In this document: positions 34,637 to 43,229 of the stretch, one piece after another
How the letters are laid out: the number at the start of each line of letters is the position of its first letter
Numbering within the stretch: the stretch's first letter is position 1
DNA from: Streptomyces novaecaesareae
GTDB lineage: Bacteria > Actinomycetota > Actinomycetes > Streptomycetales > Streptomycetaceae
NCBI RefSeq assembly: GCF_000716875.1
Contig: NZ_JNWQ01000003.1
Span: forward strand, 85,166 to 149,165
DNA: 64,000 nucleotides
Direction: 5' to 3'
Made by a program: the position numbers and the translations under genes
The notes under the pieces: generated by a model
Seen by the model: only the letters and a program-made list of their open reading frames with translations
The model's database searches: none
What the model was told of the DNA's origin: nothing

Positions 34637-35385
34637 ACGGAATCCGGCACGATCACGGTCAGCGAGGTCTCCTGCAGCAGGAAGCCCAGCGACTCGTACA
34701 GGCGTCGGGCCGGGTTGCCCTCGGACACCACCAGGTGCAGGTCGGCCAGCCCGCGCTCGGCGGCGTCCGCGACGGCCCGGCGCAGCAGGTCGGCGCCGAG
34801 GCCGCGGTAGCCGAGCTCGGGGTGGCGGAAGACCTCGCCGATCCACGGCAGGCCGTTGCGGTCGGTGAGCACCGCCGCGGCCACCACGCGGTCCTCGGCG
34901 TCCACGGCGAGCAGGCTGGACGGCAGGACGGGGCCGATGGCCTTCCCGGCGAGCAGCATCCCGAGCCGCTCCGTGAGCGCCCGGGCGTCGTCGGCCGCGA
35001 AGTGGTCGACGTGCCCGGGGGCGAAGGCGGCCCGCCAGGCCGCGAACAGCTCCTCGGGTGCGCGGTCGCAGGGCACCGCCCGCAGGCCCTCGCGCAGCGG
35101 CGCCCCGGCCCAGTCGGCGGGCGGGGGATCGGCGCGCAGGTCCCGCCGGAAGGTGTGGGCGTGCCGCAGCACCGTCGCGCCGTCCGCCACCAGCCGCTGC
35201 CCCAGCTCCGGGGGGCCGGAGACCACCCACCCGGGCAGCTCGGCCCGGATGTACCCGGACGCGTCCGCGGACTCGTCCAGCACCTCCAGCAGGTCGGCCC
35301 AGGGCCGGCCCTCCCGCTCGTCCAGCAGGTAGCGCAGCACCGGGGTGCCCTCGCCGTCGTGCCTGACCACCCAGTCCTCGGCCAT
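34633..35385 (-). CDS. GNAT-family acetyltransferase
   Basis: 250 residues from ATG 35385. The N-terminal ~110 residues (WVVRHDGEGTPVLRYLLDER; ADGATVLRHAHTFRRDL) form a degenerate first GNAT-like domain. The C-terminal half is a canonical GNAT with SSLLAVDAEDRVVAAAVLTD, PELGYRGLGADLLRRAVADA and LHLVVSEGNPARRLYESLGF. Tandem-GNAT proteins of this size often act on small-molecule amines; substrate unknown. Confidence 0.82.
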   Translation of the reverse strand: MAEDWVVRHDGEGTPVLRYLLDEREGRPWADLLEVLDESADASGYIRAELPGWVVSGPPELGQRLVADGATVLRHAHTFRRDLRADPPPADWAGAPLREGLRAVPCDRAPEELFAAWRAAFAPGHVDHFAADDARALTERLGMLLAGKAIGPVLPSSLLAVDAEDRVVAAAVLTDRNGLPWIGEVFRHPELGYRGLGADLLRRAVADAAERGLADLHLVVSEGNPARRLYESLGFLLQETSLTVIVPDSV

Positions 35386-35469
35386 GGCCCACCCCAATCC
35401 ACGAGAGTCGTGCGATCGTTCGTCGGCGGCCCATGTTCACCGAGGCCGAGCCGTCGGGCAACCGGTTTT

Positions 35470-36564
35470 TCAGGCCACCGTCGCCGCCCGGACGCAGAGC
35501 ACGTCCGGCAGGTGGGAGAGCAGCAGCGACCAGCTCTCGCCCTCGTCGTGGCTGCCGTACACGTCGCCGGTGCGGTTGCCGAAGTAGATCCCGGCCGGGT
35601 CGGCGTCGTCGGTGCGCAGGGCGTCGCGCAGCACGATGCCGTAGTGGTCCTCGCCGGGCAGGCCGTCGGCGAGCTGCTGCCAGCTGGTCCCGCCGTCGGT
35701 GGTGCGGAAGACCCGGCAGCGGCGGTCGGGCGGGATGCGGTCGTCGGCGCCGCCGAGCGGGAAGAGGTAGGCGGTGTCGCCCCGGTGCGGGTGGGCGGCG
35801 ACCGCGAAGCCGAACTCGGCGGGCAGCCCGTCCACGATCGAGCGCCAGCTGCCGCCCCAGTCGTCGCTGCGGTAGACGCCGCCGTGGTTCTGCAGGTAGA
35901 GCCGGTCCGGGTGGACCGGGTCCGGGGCGATCTTGTGCACGCACTGGCCGAACTCGGGGTACTGGCTCTCCGGCGGGAGGAACTCGGCGCGCAGACCGGC
36001 GTTGGAGGGCTCCCAGCTGTCGCCGCCGTCCTTGCTGCGGTAGACGCCGCCGCTGGAGACGGCGACCAGCAGCCGTTGCGGGTCGCGCGGGTCGGTGAGG
36101 ATGGTGTGCAGGCCCTGGCCGCCGTAGCCGGCGCCCCACTGCGGCCGCTGGGGGTGGTTCCAGAGCGGCTCGACCAGGGCGAAGGTCTCGCCGCCGTCGG
36201 TGGAGCGGAACAGTGCGGCGGGCTCGGTGCCCGCGTAGACGACGCCGGGGGCCTCCGGTCCGGCGGGCTGCAGCTGCCAGACCCGGGTCAGCGAGGCGCC
36301 GGTGGACTCGGGGAAGCGGATGGCGGGCTGCGGCGGCTCGTACCAGCTCGCGCCGAGGTCGTCGGAGCGCCAGACCGAGGGCCCCCAGTGGCTGCTGTCG
36401 GCGCCGGCCAGCAGTCTGGTCCGGCCGCCCCGGCGGTCGATGGAGACGGAGTAGATCGCGTTCATCGGGAAGTGCGGCCCGCTGAACTCCCACGTCAGCC
36501 GGTCGCGGCTGCGGCCGAGAAAGAGGCCCTTCTCGGTTCCGACGGCCAACAGCACCTCGGTCAT
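35470..36564 (-). CDS. BNR/Asp-box repeat protein (sialidase-like propeller)
   Basis: 364 residues, no signal peptide. At least five Asp-box repeats are visible: VWRSDDLGASWYEP, LFRSTDGGETFALV, VYRSKDGGDSWEPS, VYRSDDWGGSWRSI, VFRTTDGGTSWQQL, and finally VYGSHDEGESWSLL. This is a beta-propeller of the exo-alpha-sialidase/YCF48-like superfamily. The arginine triad of true sialidases is not evident and the protein is cytoplasmic, so glycosidase activity is doubtful. Confidence 0.8.
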   Translation of the reverse strand: MTEVLLAVGTEKGLFLGRSRDRLTWEFSGPHFPMNAIYSVSIDRRGGRTRLLAGADSSHWGPSVWRSDDLGASWYEPPQPAIRFPESTGASLTRVWQLQPAGPEAPGVVYAGTEPAALFRSTDGGETFALVEPLWNHPQRPQWGAGYGGQGLHTILTDPRDPQRLLVAVSSGGVYRSKDGGDSWEPSNAGLRAEFLPPESQYPEFGQCVHKIAPDPVHPDRLYLQNHGGVYRSDDWGGSWRSIVDGLPAEFGFAVAAHPHRGDTAYLFPLGGADDRIPPDRRCRVFRTTDGGTSWQQLADGLPGEDHYGIVLRDALRTDDADPAGIYFGNRTGDVYGSHDEGESWSLLLSHLPDVLCVRAATVA

Positions 36565-36655
36565 GTCTCACACCACCTGGTCACGAGTGCGGCCCCCCGG
36601 GACGGCCCCCAACCGCCAGTGTCCCGCCGTTCACCGGTGGTCACATCTCGCCGCG

Positions 36656-36718
36656 CCGTTCACCCGGGAGGCCGTGCGTTCACCCGGGAGGCCGTGCGGT
36701 CACCTGGGAGGCCGCCCG
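36656..36718. repeat. Three tandem ~22-bp repeats
   Basis: The unit GTTCACCCGGGAGGCCGTGC is repeated almost exactly twice, with a third, diverged copy (GGTCACCTGGGAGGCCGCCC), just beyond the stop of the flavoprotein gene. Probably slippage-derived; the short arrays could vary between strains. Confidence 0.6.
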
Positions 36719-36733
36719 CTCGCCGAGGGGGTG

Positions 36734-38176
36734 TCACCCCCGGCAGCCCTCCAGTAGCCGCAGCCAGACCTCGCTGATCGTCGGGTAGGCGGGCACCGCG
36801 TGCCAGAGCCGGTCGATCGGCACCTCGCCGACCACCGCGACGGTCGCCGAGTGCAGCAGTTCGGCCACGCCGGGGCCGACCAGGCAGGCGCCGACCAGCA
36901 CCCGGCGGTCCAGGTCGAAGACCACCCGGGCCCGGCCGCGGTAGTCGTCGCCGTACAGCGAGGCCCCGGCGACGGCGCCGAGGTCGTGGTCGACGGTCTT
37001 GACCCGCAGCCCGGCCTCCTCGGCGGCGGCCAGGGTCAGGCCGACCGCGGCGACCTCCGGTTGCGTGAACACCACCTGCGGCGCGCCCGCGAGGTCGGCG
37101 GACGCGGCGTGCGCGCCCCAGCGCGCGGTGTCCAGCGGGCGCCCCTGGGTGCGGGCGGCGATCGTCGCGCCCGCGATCCGGGCCTGGTACTTGCCCTGGT
37201 GGGTGAGCAGCGCCCGGTGGTTGACGTCCCCGGCGGCGTAGAGCCACTCGCCGTCCACACCGAGCACCGTGCAGCTGTCGTCCACGTCCAGCCAGCCGCC
37301 CGGCTTCAGCCCGACCTGCTCCAGCCCGATGTCGGCGGTGCGCGGGGCCCGGCCGGTCGCGTACAGCACCTCGTCGGCGGTCAGCCGCTCCCCGCCCCCG
37401 AGCGTCAGGGCCACCGGCCCGGAGCCGTCCGCCCGCTCCACCGCGGTGACCTCGGTGCCGAACCGGACGTCCACCCCGGCGTCCCGCAGGCCCTCGGCGA
37501 CCAGCTCGCCCGCGAACGGCTCCATCCTGGGCAGCAGCCCGTCGCCGCGCACCAGCAGCACCACCTCGGAGCCGAGCGCCCGCCAGGCGGCGGCCATCTC
37601 CACCCCGACCACCCCGCCGCCGACCACCGCCAGCCGTCCCGGGACGGCCGGCGCGCCGGTCGCCTCCCGGTTGGTCCACGGGTGGGCGTCGGCGAGCCCC
37701 GGCACGTGCGCGGGCAGCACCGGACGGCTGCCGGTGCACACGACGACGGCGTGCCGGGCGGTGAGCATCCGCTCGCTGCCGTCCTCGGCCTCCACCGTCA
37801 CCGTCCGCTCGCCCGCCAGCCGGCCGTGGCCGCGGACCAGCTCGATGCCGGTGTCCCGAAGCCAGCGCACCTGGCCGTCGTCGTTCCATCCCGAGGTGAA
37901 GGAGTCCCGCCGGGCCAGTACCGCGGCCGCGTCCAGCCGGCCGTCGCCGACCGCCTCCCGGGAGCCGGCCACCGCGCGGGCGTCGGCCAGCGCGGCCACC
38001 GGGCGCAGCAACGCCTTGCTCGGCATGCACGCCCAGTACGAGCACTCGCCGCCGACCAGTTCGGCCTCCACGATCACCGTGCGCAGCCCGGCGGCGACCG
38101 TCCGGTCCGCCACGTTCTCGCCGGTCGGGCCGGCCCCCAGGACGATGACGTCGTACTCCTCGGCGGTGCTGGTCAT
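36734..38176 (-). CDS. FAD-dependent pyridine nucleotide-disulfide oxidoreductase (Lpd/mercuric-reductase-like)
   Basis: 480 residues; the ATG follows GGAGG. The FAD motif is YDVIVLGAGPTGENVA. The redox disulfide is GGECSYWACMPSK (CxxxxC). The NAD(P) motif is RLAVVGGGVVGVEMA, the second FAD motif is EWLYAAGDVN, and the dimerisation domain ends HAVPAYPTISEVWLRLL. This is the class I flavoprotein disulfide reductase family. No E2/E3 complex or mer genes are adjacent. Actinobacterial paralogues like this include quinone/NAD(P)H oxidoreductases (LpdA-like). Confidence 0.87.
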   Translation of the reverse strand: MTSTAEEYDVIVLGAGPTGENVADRTVAAGLRTVIVEAELVGGECSYWACMPSKALLRPVAALADARAVAGSREAVGDGRLDAAAVLARRDSFTSGWNDDGQVRWLRDTGIELVRGHGRLAGERTVTVEAEDGSERMLTARHAVVVCTGSRPVLPAHVPGLADAHPWTNREATGAPAVPGRLAVVGGGVVGVEMAAAWRALGSEVVLLVRGDGLLPRMEPFAGELVAEGLRDAGVDVRFGTEVTAVERADGSGPVALTLGGGERLTADEVLYATGRAPRTADIGLEQVGLKPGGWLDVDDSCTVLGVDGEWLYAAGDVNHRALLTHQGKYQARIAGATIAARTQGRPLDTARWGAHAASADLAGAPQVVFTQPEVAAVGLTLAAAEEAGLRVKTVDHDLGAVAGASLYGDDYRGRARVVFDLDRRVLVGACLVGPGVAELLHSATVAVVGEVPIDRLWHAVPAYPTISEVWLRLLEGCRG

Positions 38177-38318
38177 ATCCGGTCCTCCGTCGTCTCGATG
38201 GTCACCCCGTACCCGCTCGCCCACCGGGGCCCCGTTGCCCCGCTGTCCGCTCGGGTGCGGCGTGGGCCCCATCCTGCCGGGCCGGACGCGCCCGCGCGAC
38301 GGACGGACACACGCGGGT

Positions 38319-39053
38319 TCAGATCGCGGCGAGCTCCGCGAGCACTGCCGCCGTGTCGGCCGGACGGGAGAACATCGGCCAGTGCCCGGTGGGCAGTTCG
38401 CGCAGCTCCCAGTTCGGGCCGTCGAGCCCGGCGAACCACGGGTGGCCGGCCGCGATCAGCGCGCGCACCTGGGAGAGCGGGAAGGAGCAGGACACCAGTG
38501 CCTGCGGCAGGGCGGCCCCGGCGCCGGTCAGCCGCAGCCGGTCCCGGTACGCCCCGGCCGGGTGCGGGGTGACCCGCGCGCGGATCCGGGCCAGCGCGGC
38601 CTCGTCCAGGCCCTCCACACTGGCGCCGTGGGCGGCGATGACGTCCCAGGGCGGCATCGGGAGGCGGCCGTCGACCACCGAGGCGTCGGCGGCCTCGCGG
38701 TAGTCGGGCTGCCAGAGGTCGAACAGCGAACCGCCGTCGATCATCGGGCCGGAGTCCAGGTAGACCACCCGGCGGATCCGCTCCGGCATCCGGTCCGCGA
38801 TCCCGCCGACCGGGGCGCAGGCGCCGCTGTGCGCGACCAGCACCACGTCCCACAGGTCCTCGCGGACCAGCAGCTCGGCCAGGTCGGCGATGTGGTCCTC
38901 CAGGCCGAACTCGCCGCTCTCGCCCGCGCGTTCGGCGAGCCCGCGCAGGGTCACCGGGTGGACGGTGTGCCCGGCCGCGCGCAGCGGCGCGGCCACCTCG
39001 TCCCACGCCCAGGCGCCGAGCCAGAACCCGGGGACGAGTACGAACGTGCTCAT
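38319..39053 (-). CDS. Alpha/beta hydrolase (esterase EstC-like)
   Basis: 244 residues. It starts STFVLVPGFWLGAWAWDEVA (oxyanion region). The nucleophile is the Ser in VLVAHSGACAPVGG, a possible acid is Asp in VVYLDSGP, and the terminal His is in LPTGHWPMFSRPADT. It matches the HNL/esterase-like actinomycete alpha/beta hydrolases. Substrate unknown. Followed on the minus strand, after 142 bp, by the flavoprotein gene. Confidence 0.85.
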   Translation of the reverse strand: MSTFVLVPGFWLGAWAWDEVAAPLRAAGHTVHPVTLRGLAERAGESGEFGLEDHIADLAELLVREDLWDVVLVAHSGACAPVGGIADRMPERIRRVVYLDSGPMIDGGSLFDLWQPDYREAADASVVDGRLPMPPWDVIAAHGASVEGLDEAALARIRARVTPHPAGAYRDRLRLTGAGAALPQALVSCSFPLSQVRALIAAGHPWFAGLDGPNWELRELPTGHWPMFSRPADTAAVLAELAAI

Positions 39054-39097
39054 GGCGGATCACTCCTTCGTCGGTGGGACCTTCCGCCGACGACCTT

Positions 39098-39149
39098 AGG
39101 GCCCGACTCGAAGACGGGCCCTGAGCCCGGGGAGTACGACTCCCCGGGC
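39098..39149. terminator. Double hairpin terminator after trx
   Basis: Hairpin 1: AGGGCCCG, 9-nt loop, CGGGCCCT (39098-39122). Hairpin 2: GCCCGGGGAG, TACGA loop, CTCCCCGGGC (39125-39149). It lies 17 bp beyond the thioredoxin stop on the minus strand. Confidence 0.75.
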
Positions 39150-39165
39150 CCTGAGGTGTGTCTGC

Positions 39166-39555
39166 TCAGGCCTGGCCGTCGGCCGCCTGCTCCGCGGCGA
39201 CCTTGCGCTTCACCTCGACCATGTCCAGGTCGCGGGCCTGCCCGATCAGGTCCTCGAACACCGCCTCCGGCAGCGCACCGGCCTGCGAGAAGACGAGCAC
39301 GCCCTCACGGATGATCGCCAGCGTGGGGATCGACTGGATCCCGAACGCGGCGGCGAGCTCCTGCTGCGCCTCCGTGTCCACCTTGGCGAAGACCAGGTCC
39401 GAGTGGCGCTCGGCCGCCTTCTCGTACACCGGGGCGAACTGGCGGCACGGCCCGCACCACCCGGCCCAGAAGTCGATGAAGACGAAGTCCTTGCCCTCCG
39501 GGCCCGGGACGATGTCGTCGAAGTTCTCCTTGGTCAGCTCGACCGTGCTGCTCAT
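39166..39555 (-). CDS. Thioredoxin
   Basis: 129 residues. STVELTKENFDDIV leads to the active site DFWAGWCGPCRQFAPV (CGPC), KVDTEAQQELAAAFGIQSIP (cis-Pro), and a C-terminal helical tail slightly longer than in classical Trx (VEVKRKVAAEQAADGQA). Cytoplasmic dithiol reductant. Transcribed alone, ended by the double hairpin, divergent from the lipoprotein/sigma module. Confidence 0.92.
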   Translation of the reverse strand: MSSTVELTKENFDDIVPGPEGKDFVFIDFWAGWCGPCRQFAPVYEKAAERHSDLVFAKVDTEAQQELAAAFGIQSIPTLAIIREGVLVFSQAGALPEAVFEDLIGQARDLDMVEVKRKVAAEQAADGQA

Positions 39556-39718
39556 CTCGCGGTCCCTTCCTTTCCGGACGCTGCGGTACAGGCCATGTGC
39601 CCGCGACAACGGTGCCGCCCGGCACCGTATTCCGGACGTACCCGGCGCCCGGTGCGCCCGGCGGTGCCCGGCATTGAGCAGCCGGCCGGCACCGCCCGTA
39701 CAGAAGGGTGTCCAGTCG

Positions 39719-39747
39719 GTTTCCGTTCCGATCCGTTTCCGTTCCGA
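39719..39747 (+). promoter_or_regulatory. Tandem repeat GTTTCCGTTCCGA upstream of the lipoprotein gene
   Basis: Two exact 13-bp copies with a 16-bp period, ending 17 bp before the start codon. They overlap the expected leader and Shine-Dalgarno region, so they could be a regulator site or simply slippage. No GGAAC-type ECF -35 was recognised on the coding strand. Confidence 0.35.
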
Positions 39748-39763
39748 CCGCGGGAGGCTCCCC

Positions 39764-40366
39764 ATGCACAGCAAACCCCGTACCCGCCGGGCCGCCGTGG
39801 TGGCCGCCTCGGGCATCGCGGTGGCCGCCCTGGTCGCCGGCTGCGGGTCGTCCGGGGGCGGGTCCTCCGGGAGTGCCAAGCCCAGTGCGCCGAGTACGTC
39901 GAGCAGCCCGAGCGCCCCGGCGAGCGCCACCCTGCAGGTCGCCACCGACCCCAAGCTGGGCACGATCGTCACCGACAGTGCCGGCTTCACGCTCTACCGC
40001 TTCGACCAGGACGAGGACAACCCGCCGGAGTCCTACTGCAACGGCAGCTGCGCCACGATCTGGCCGCCCGAGCACGCCAACGGCGACGTCACGGTGAAGG
40101 GCATCGACAGCAAGCTGGTCGGCACCGTCACCCGCTCCGACGGCACCAAGCAGATCACCCTCAACGGCCGGCCGGTCTACCGCTACTCGCAGGACGCCAA
40201 GCCCGGCGACACCAAGGGCCAGGGCGTGGCCGGCACCTGGTTCGCGGTGACCCCGAGCGGGGGCAAGGCGGGCACCGGCACGTCCGCCCCGAGCCCCGCC
40301 ACTCCCAGCCCCGCCACGCCGAGCCCCGCCACCCCCAGCCCGATGCCCAGCATCCCGGGCTACTGA
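39764..40366 (+). CDS. Secreted lipoprotein, COG4315-type repeat domain
   Basis: 200 residues; the ATG follows GGGAGG. A lipoprotein signal has lipobox LVAGC (Cys ~27), then a Ser/Pro linker. The globular part carries the paired COG4315 repeats TIVTDSAGFTLYRFDQDE…SYCNGSCATIWPP and KQITLNGRPVYRYSQD…GVAGTWFAVTP. The C-terminus is PSPATPSPATPSPATPSPMP, a 15-bp tandem repeat. Homologues are exported proteins of unknown function often next to ECF sigma factors; the gene is 19 bp from the sigma gene here, so probably the same operon. Confidence 0.82.
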   Translation: MHSKPRTRRAAVVAASGIAVAALVAGCGSSGGGSSGSAKPSAPSTSSSPSAPASATLQVATDPKLGTIVTDSAGFTLYRFDQDEDNPPESYCNGSCATIWPPEHANGDVTVKGIDSKLVGTVTRSDGTKQITLNGRPVYRYSQDAKPGDTKGQGVAGTWFAVTPSGGKAGTGTSAPSPATPSPATPSPATPSPMPSIPGY

Positions 40367-40385
40367 CCGACCGGGCAGCTGACCG

Positions 40386-40988
40386 ATGTCGACCGCCCTC
40401 GACCAGGAGGCCCGGGTGCGCAACGATGAAGTGGTGACCGAGGAGCACCCCGCCGGCGGCACGGCCGGCCACGGCACGGGGGCGTCGGACGAGGAGTTGA
40501 TGCGCGCCCTGTACCACGAGCACGCCGGTCCGCTCTTCGGCTTCGTGCTCCACCTGGTCGCCGGCGACCGGCAGCGGGCCGAGGACGTCGTCCAGGAGAC
40601 GCTGGTCCGCGCCTGGCGCAACATCCACCGGCTGGACCCGCAGGCGGGCTCGCTGCGGCCCTGGCTGGTCACGGTCGCGCGGCGGATCGTGATCGACGGC
40701 CACCGCAGCGCCCGGGCCAGGCCGTACGAGGTGGACGCCTCGGCCCTGGAACTGCTGCCCGCCGAGGACGAACTCGACCGGGCCCTGCGGATGATGACCG
40801 TCGCGGACGCGCTCGGCGACCTCTCGCCGGCGCACCGCGAGATCATCGTCGAGACCTATCTGAAGGGCCGCACGGCCACCGAGGCGGCCGCCGAACTCGG
40901 CATCCCGGCCGGGACCGTACGGTCGCGGGTGTACTACGCACTGCGCTCGCTCAGGCTCGCGCTGGAGGAACGGGGAGTGACATCGTGA
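40386..40988 (+). CDS. ECF sigma factor (SigK/SigL-like)
   Basis: 200 residues. Region 2 is LFGFVLHLVAGDRQRAEDVV then QETLVRAWRNIHRLDPQ. Region 4 is LSPAHREIIVETYLKGRTAT then EAAAELGIPAGTVRSRVYYA. The stop overlaps the anti-sigma start by GTGA. The overall pattern and the RskA-like partner resemble the ECF19 group. It directs RNA polymerase to stress or envelope promoters, likely including its own operon (inference). Confidence 0.9.
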   Translation: MSTALDQEARVRNDEVVTEEHPAGGTAGHGTGASDEELMRALYHEHAGPLFGFVLHLVAGDRQRAEDVVQETLVRAWRNIHRLDPQAGSLRPWLVTVARRIVIDGHRSARARPYEVDASALELLPAEDELDRALRMMTVADALGDLSPAHREIIVETYLKGRTATEAAAELGIPAGTVRSRVYYALRSLRLALEERGVTS

Positions 40989-41773
40989 CCAAGCGCCCCG
41001 ACCCTGCGCCCGTGGGCCCGAACGGCGCTCCCGGCGGCCCGGATCCCGTGCCCGGCGGCCCCGGCCAGGTGCCCGGTGGCCCGGGGCACGTCGACGTCGG
41101 CGCGTACGTCCTCGGCCTGCTGGAGCCCGCCGAGCGCGCCGCCTTCGAGCGGCACCTGGCCGACTGCCCGCTGTGCACCGAGCAGGTGTCCGAACTCGGC
41201 TTCATGGAACCGCTGTTGGCCGAGTACACGGCCTCCGCCAAGGCCGCCGGGCTGGACCCGGCCGGCCCGCCCCCGCACCCGGACCTGCGGCTCCTGGACC
41301 GGCTGGTCGCCGAGGTCGGGACCGTCCGGCGGCGCGGCCGGGTGCGGCGGCTGGCGCTGGCCCTGGCGGCGACCGCGATGATGGCGGCGGGCCCCGCCGT
41401 CACGGCCGCGGTGCTCACCGCCGACAGCACCCCTGCCGTGGTCGCCGTGGCCGAACAGTTCAGCGCCACCGACCCGACCACCGGAGCGCACGCCACCGTC
41501 GGCGTGGACGGCACCACCTGGGGCAGCCGGATCAGCATGCAACTCGGAGGCGTACAAGGCCCGTTGACCTGCAAACTGGTCGCCGTGGCGGACAACGGCG
41601 AGCGGCAGACGGTGAATACCTGGTCCATCCCGGCGAGTGGCTACGGCAGCTCGGACGGCGTGCTGCGCACCACCGGCAGCGCGGCGTTCCAGCCCGGGGC
41701 CATCAACCACTTCGAGGTGCGGGTCCAGGGCAGCGGCGCCGTGCTGGTCGTCGTCCCCGCCCACCACAGCTGA
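40985..41773 (+). CDS. Membrane anti-sigma factor with zinc-finger (RskA-like)
   Basis: 262 residues. After a Gly/Pro-rich repeat leader comes the anti-sigma domain with the ZAS pattern H-x3-C-x2-C in FERHLADCPLCTEQV preceded by VDVGAYVLGLLEPAERAAFE. One TM segment follows (LALALAATAMMAAGPAVTAA, ~120-140), then an external domain ending IPASGYGSSDGVLRTTGSAA and VRVQGSGAVLVVVP, as in RskA C-terminal domains. It sequesters the adjacent sigma factor until regulated proteolysis. Confidence 0.87.
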   Translation: MTKRPDPAPVGPNGAPGGPDPVPGGPGQVPGGPGHVDVGAYVLGLLEPAERAAFERHLADCPLCTEQVSELGFMEPLLAEYTASAKAAGLDPAGPPPHPDLRLLDRLVAEVGTVRRRGRVRRLALALAATAMMAAGPAVTAAVLTADSTPAVVAVAEQFSATDPTTGAHATVGVDGTTWGSRISMQLGGVQGPLTCKLVAVADNGERQTVNTWSIPASGYGSSDGVLRTTGSAAFQPGAINHFEVRVQGSGAVLVVVPAHHS

Positions 41774-41823
41774 GTCACCCCAGACCTGAGTCACCCCAGA
41801 CCTGAGTCGCCGCGGATCCCGGG

Positions 41824-42528
41824 TCAGAACAGGCGGTGCACCTCGTACGGCTCCAGCCGCTCGATCCGAGCCGGCCCCCGGACGCCGGGCCAGCGCGGGT
41901 TCGGCTCGCCCGCGCCGGTCATGTGCTGCCGCTGCCAGATGCCGCTCCAGCCCACCCGCAGGGCCGGCTCGAAGCTGTACCACCGTCCGGACGGGCAGGG
42001 CTTCAGGACCCACGCGCAGGTCCGGCACAGCTCGGCCCGCCCGTGCCCGGTGGGGACCGGCACCGTCGGCCCCTCGTCCCCGCAGGCCGGGCAACCGGGC
42101 AACTCCGCGCCGTCCTGCAGGGCGTTGCGCCGCCGGACGTAGTCGGGCAGCCGCAGCGGCGGGTGGAGGAACGGGTCCTGCCGCCAGGCGGTGTCCGGCG
42201 CCGCCCACCAGGGCCTGTTCCACCAGGGCTGCTCCGCGGGCCCTCGCCGTCCGGTCCGCTTCTGTGCCCGGCGCTGCTCCGCGTACTCCTCGGCCCGGGC
42301 GCGCCAGAGCTCCCGCGCCTCGTGCAGTTCGTCCACCGCCCGCACCAGTGACTCCGGGTCCGCCTCCGGGTTGCGCGGCATCCGGGCGCTGACCGTCAGG
42401 TGGTGGTACGTCGCCCGGAAGCCGTAGGGCGCGAACAGGGTCAGGCAGGTCCGCAGCGCGCCGAGCCGACGGTGGACCGTCAGGGAGGCGTCGTGCACGA
42501 GGGCCCGGTGGGTGTGGAAGCTGGTCAT
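41824..42528 (-). CDS. Hypothetical protein with two CxxC zinc-ribbon pairs
   Basis: 234 residues; the start overlaps the stop of the upstream gene by ATGA. The N-terminal ~60 residues (HRALVHDASLTVHRRLGALR) precede a charged helix with many Arg. Two cysteine pairs, CPACGDEGPTVPVP and LCRTCAWVLKPC, form a probable zinc ribbon, followed by a Trp-rich tail. I do not recognise a family. Confidence 0.6.
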   Translation of the reverse strand: MTSFHTHRALVHDASLTVHRRLGALRTCLTLFAPYGFRATYHHLTVSARMPRNPEADPESLVRAVDELHEARELWRARAEEYAEQRRAQKRTGRRGPAEQPWWNRPWWAAPDTAWRQDPFLHPPLRLPDYVRRRNALQDGAELPGCPACGDEGPTVPVPTGHGRAELCRTCAWVLKPCPSGRWYSFEPALRVGWSGIWQRQHMTGAGEPNPRWPGVRGPARIERLEPYEVHRLF

Positions 42529-43160
42529 GCCGGGGGTTCCAGGTCGAGTGCGCGGGCGAGCGCGGCGGTGAGGGCGGTGGCGTGGCCGGGCAGCTGCCGC
42601 TCGGCCCAACTCGCCGCCAGGTCGAGGAAGTCGCGCAGGTCCCGCTCGGCCCCGGCGAGCAGTCGGCGCAGCTCGTCCACCGGCAGCTCGATCACCGGGC
42701 TGTTCTCGTCCTCGGCGTCCTGGGTCAGCCGGGCGACCGGGCCGACGCACTCGACCCGGGCGTCCGGGTCGTGGCCGAACCAGGCCGGGTCGGCGCCGTC
42801 GGCCGCGTCCAGCCAGCCGCGCCACTCCTCCAGGCCGGTACAGCAGCCCGGCCCGAAGACGGTGCCGGTGGCCGAGTCGGTGACCCGCAGGCCGCCGGGG
42901 GCGTACGGGCCGGGGTCGGTGAGCAGCCCGTGCAGGAAGGCGCCCAGCGGGTCCTCCGGGCGGGGGCCGCGTTCGGCCTCCTCCTCGGGGTCGAGCTCGA
43001 CGTCGTTGACGTCGGCCAGCCGCCACACCGCCGTGCCCACCTCGGCGGGCGTCAACCGCCCGTCCAGCGCGAGATTCCCGTACGGCCCGTGGTCGGCCGT
43101 CGGCCAGAGCACGAAGCCGTCGGGGGCGAAGATCTCCAGGACCGGCTGCATCGAGAACAT
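42525..43160 (-). CDS. Hypothetical protein
   Basis: About 211 residues if started at MFSMQPVLEIF; an ATG three codons later is equally possible and no clear Shine-Dalgarno decides. Acidic, soluble, with VFGPGCCTGLEEWRGWLDAA in the middle and a helical C-terminus (ELRRLLAGAERDLRDFLDLA). It resembles uncharacterised actinomycete proteins next to zinc-ribbon genes, with which it shares the ATGA overlap. No function assigned. Confidence 0.6.
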   Translation of the reverse strand: MFSMQPVLEIFAPDGFVLWPTADHGPYGNLALDGRLTPAEVGTAVWRLADVNDVELDPEEEAERGPRPEDPLGAFLHGLLTDPGPYAPGGLRVTDSATGTVFGPGCCTGLEEWRGWLDAADGADPAWFGHDPDARVECVGPVARLTQDAEDENSPVIELPVDELRRLLAGAERDLRDFLDLAASWAERQLPGHATALTAALARALDLEPPA

Positions 43161-43229
43161 CCGGCGATCATCCCGGACGGCCCACCCCGCCGACCAGCGC
43201 ATTTCTCGGCGCCATTCACCCCGCGCCGT

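Noticed and set aside
35470-36564. True sialidase
   Set aside because: Asp-box repeats are present but no signal peptide and no arginine triad could be seen.
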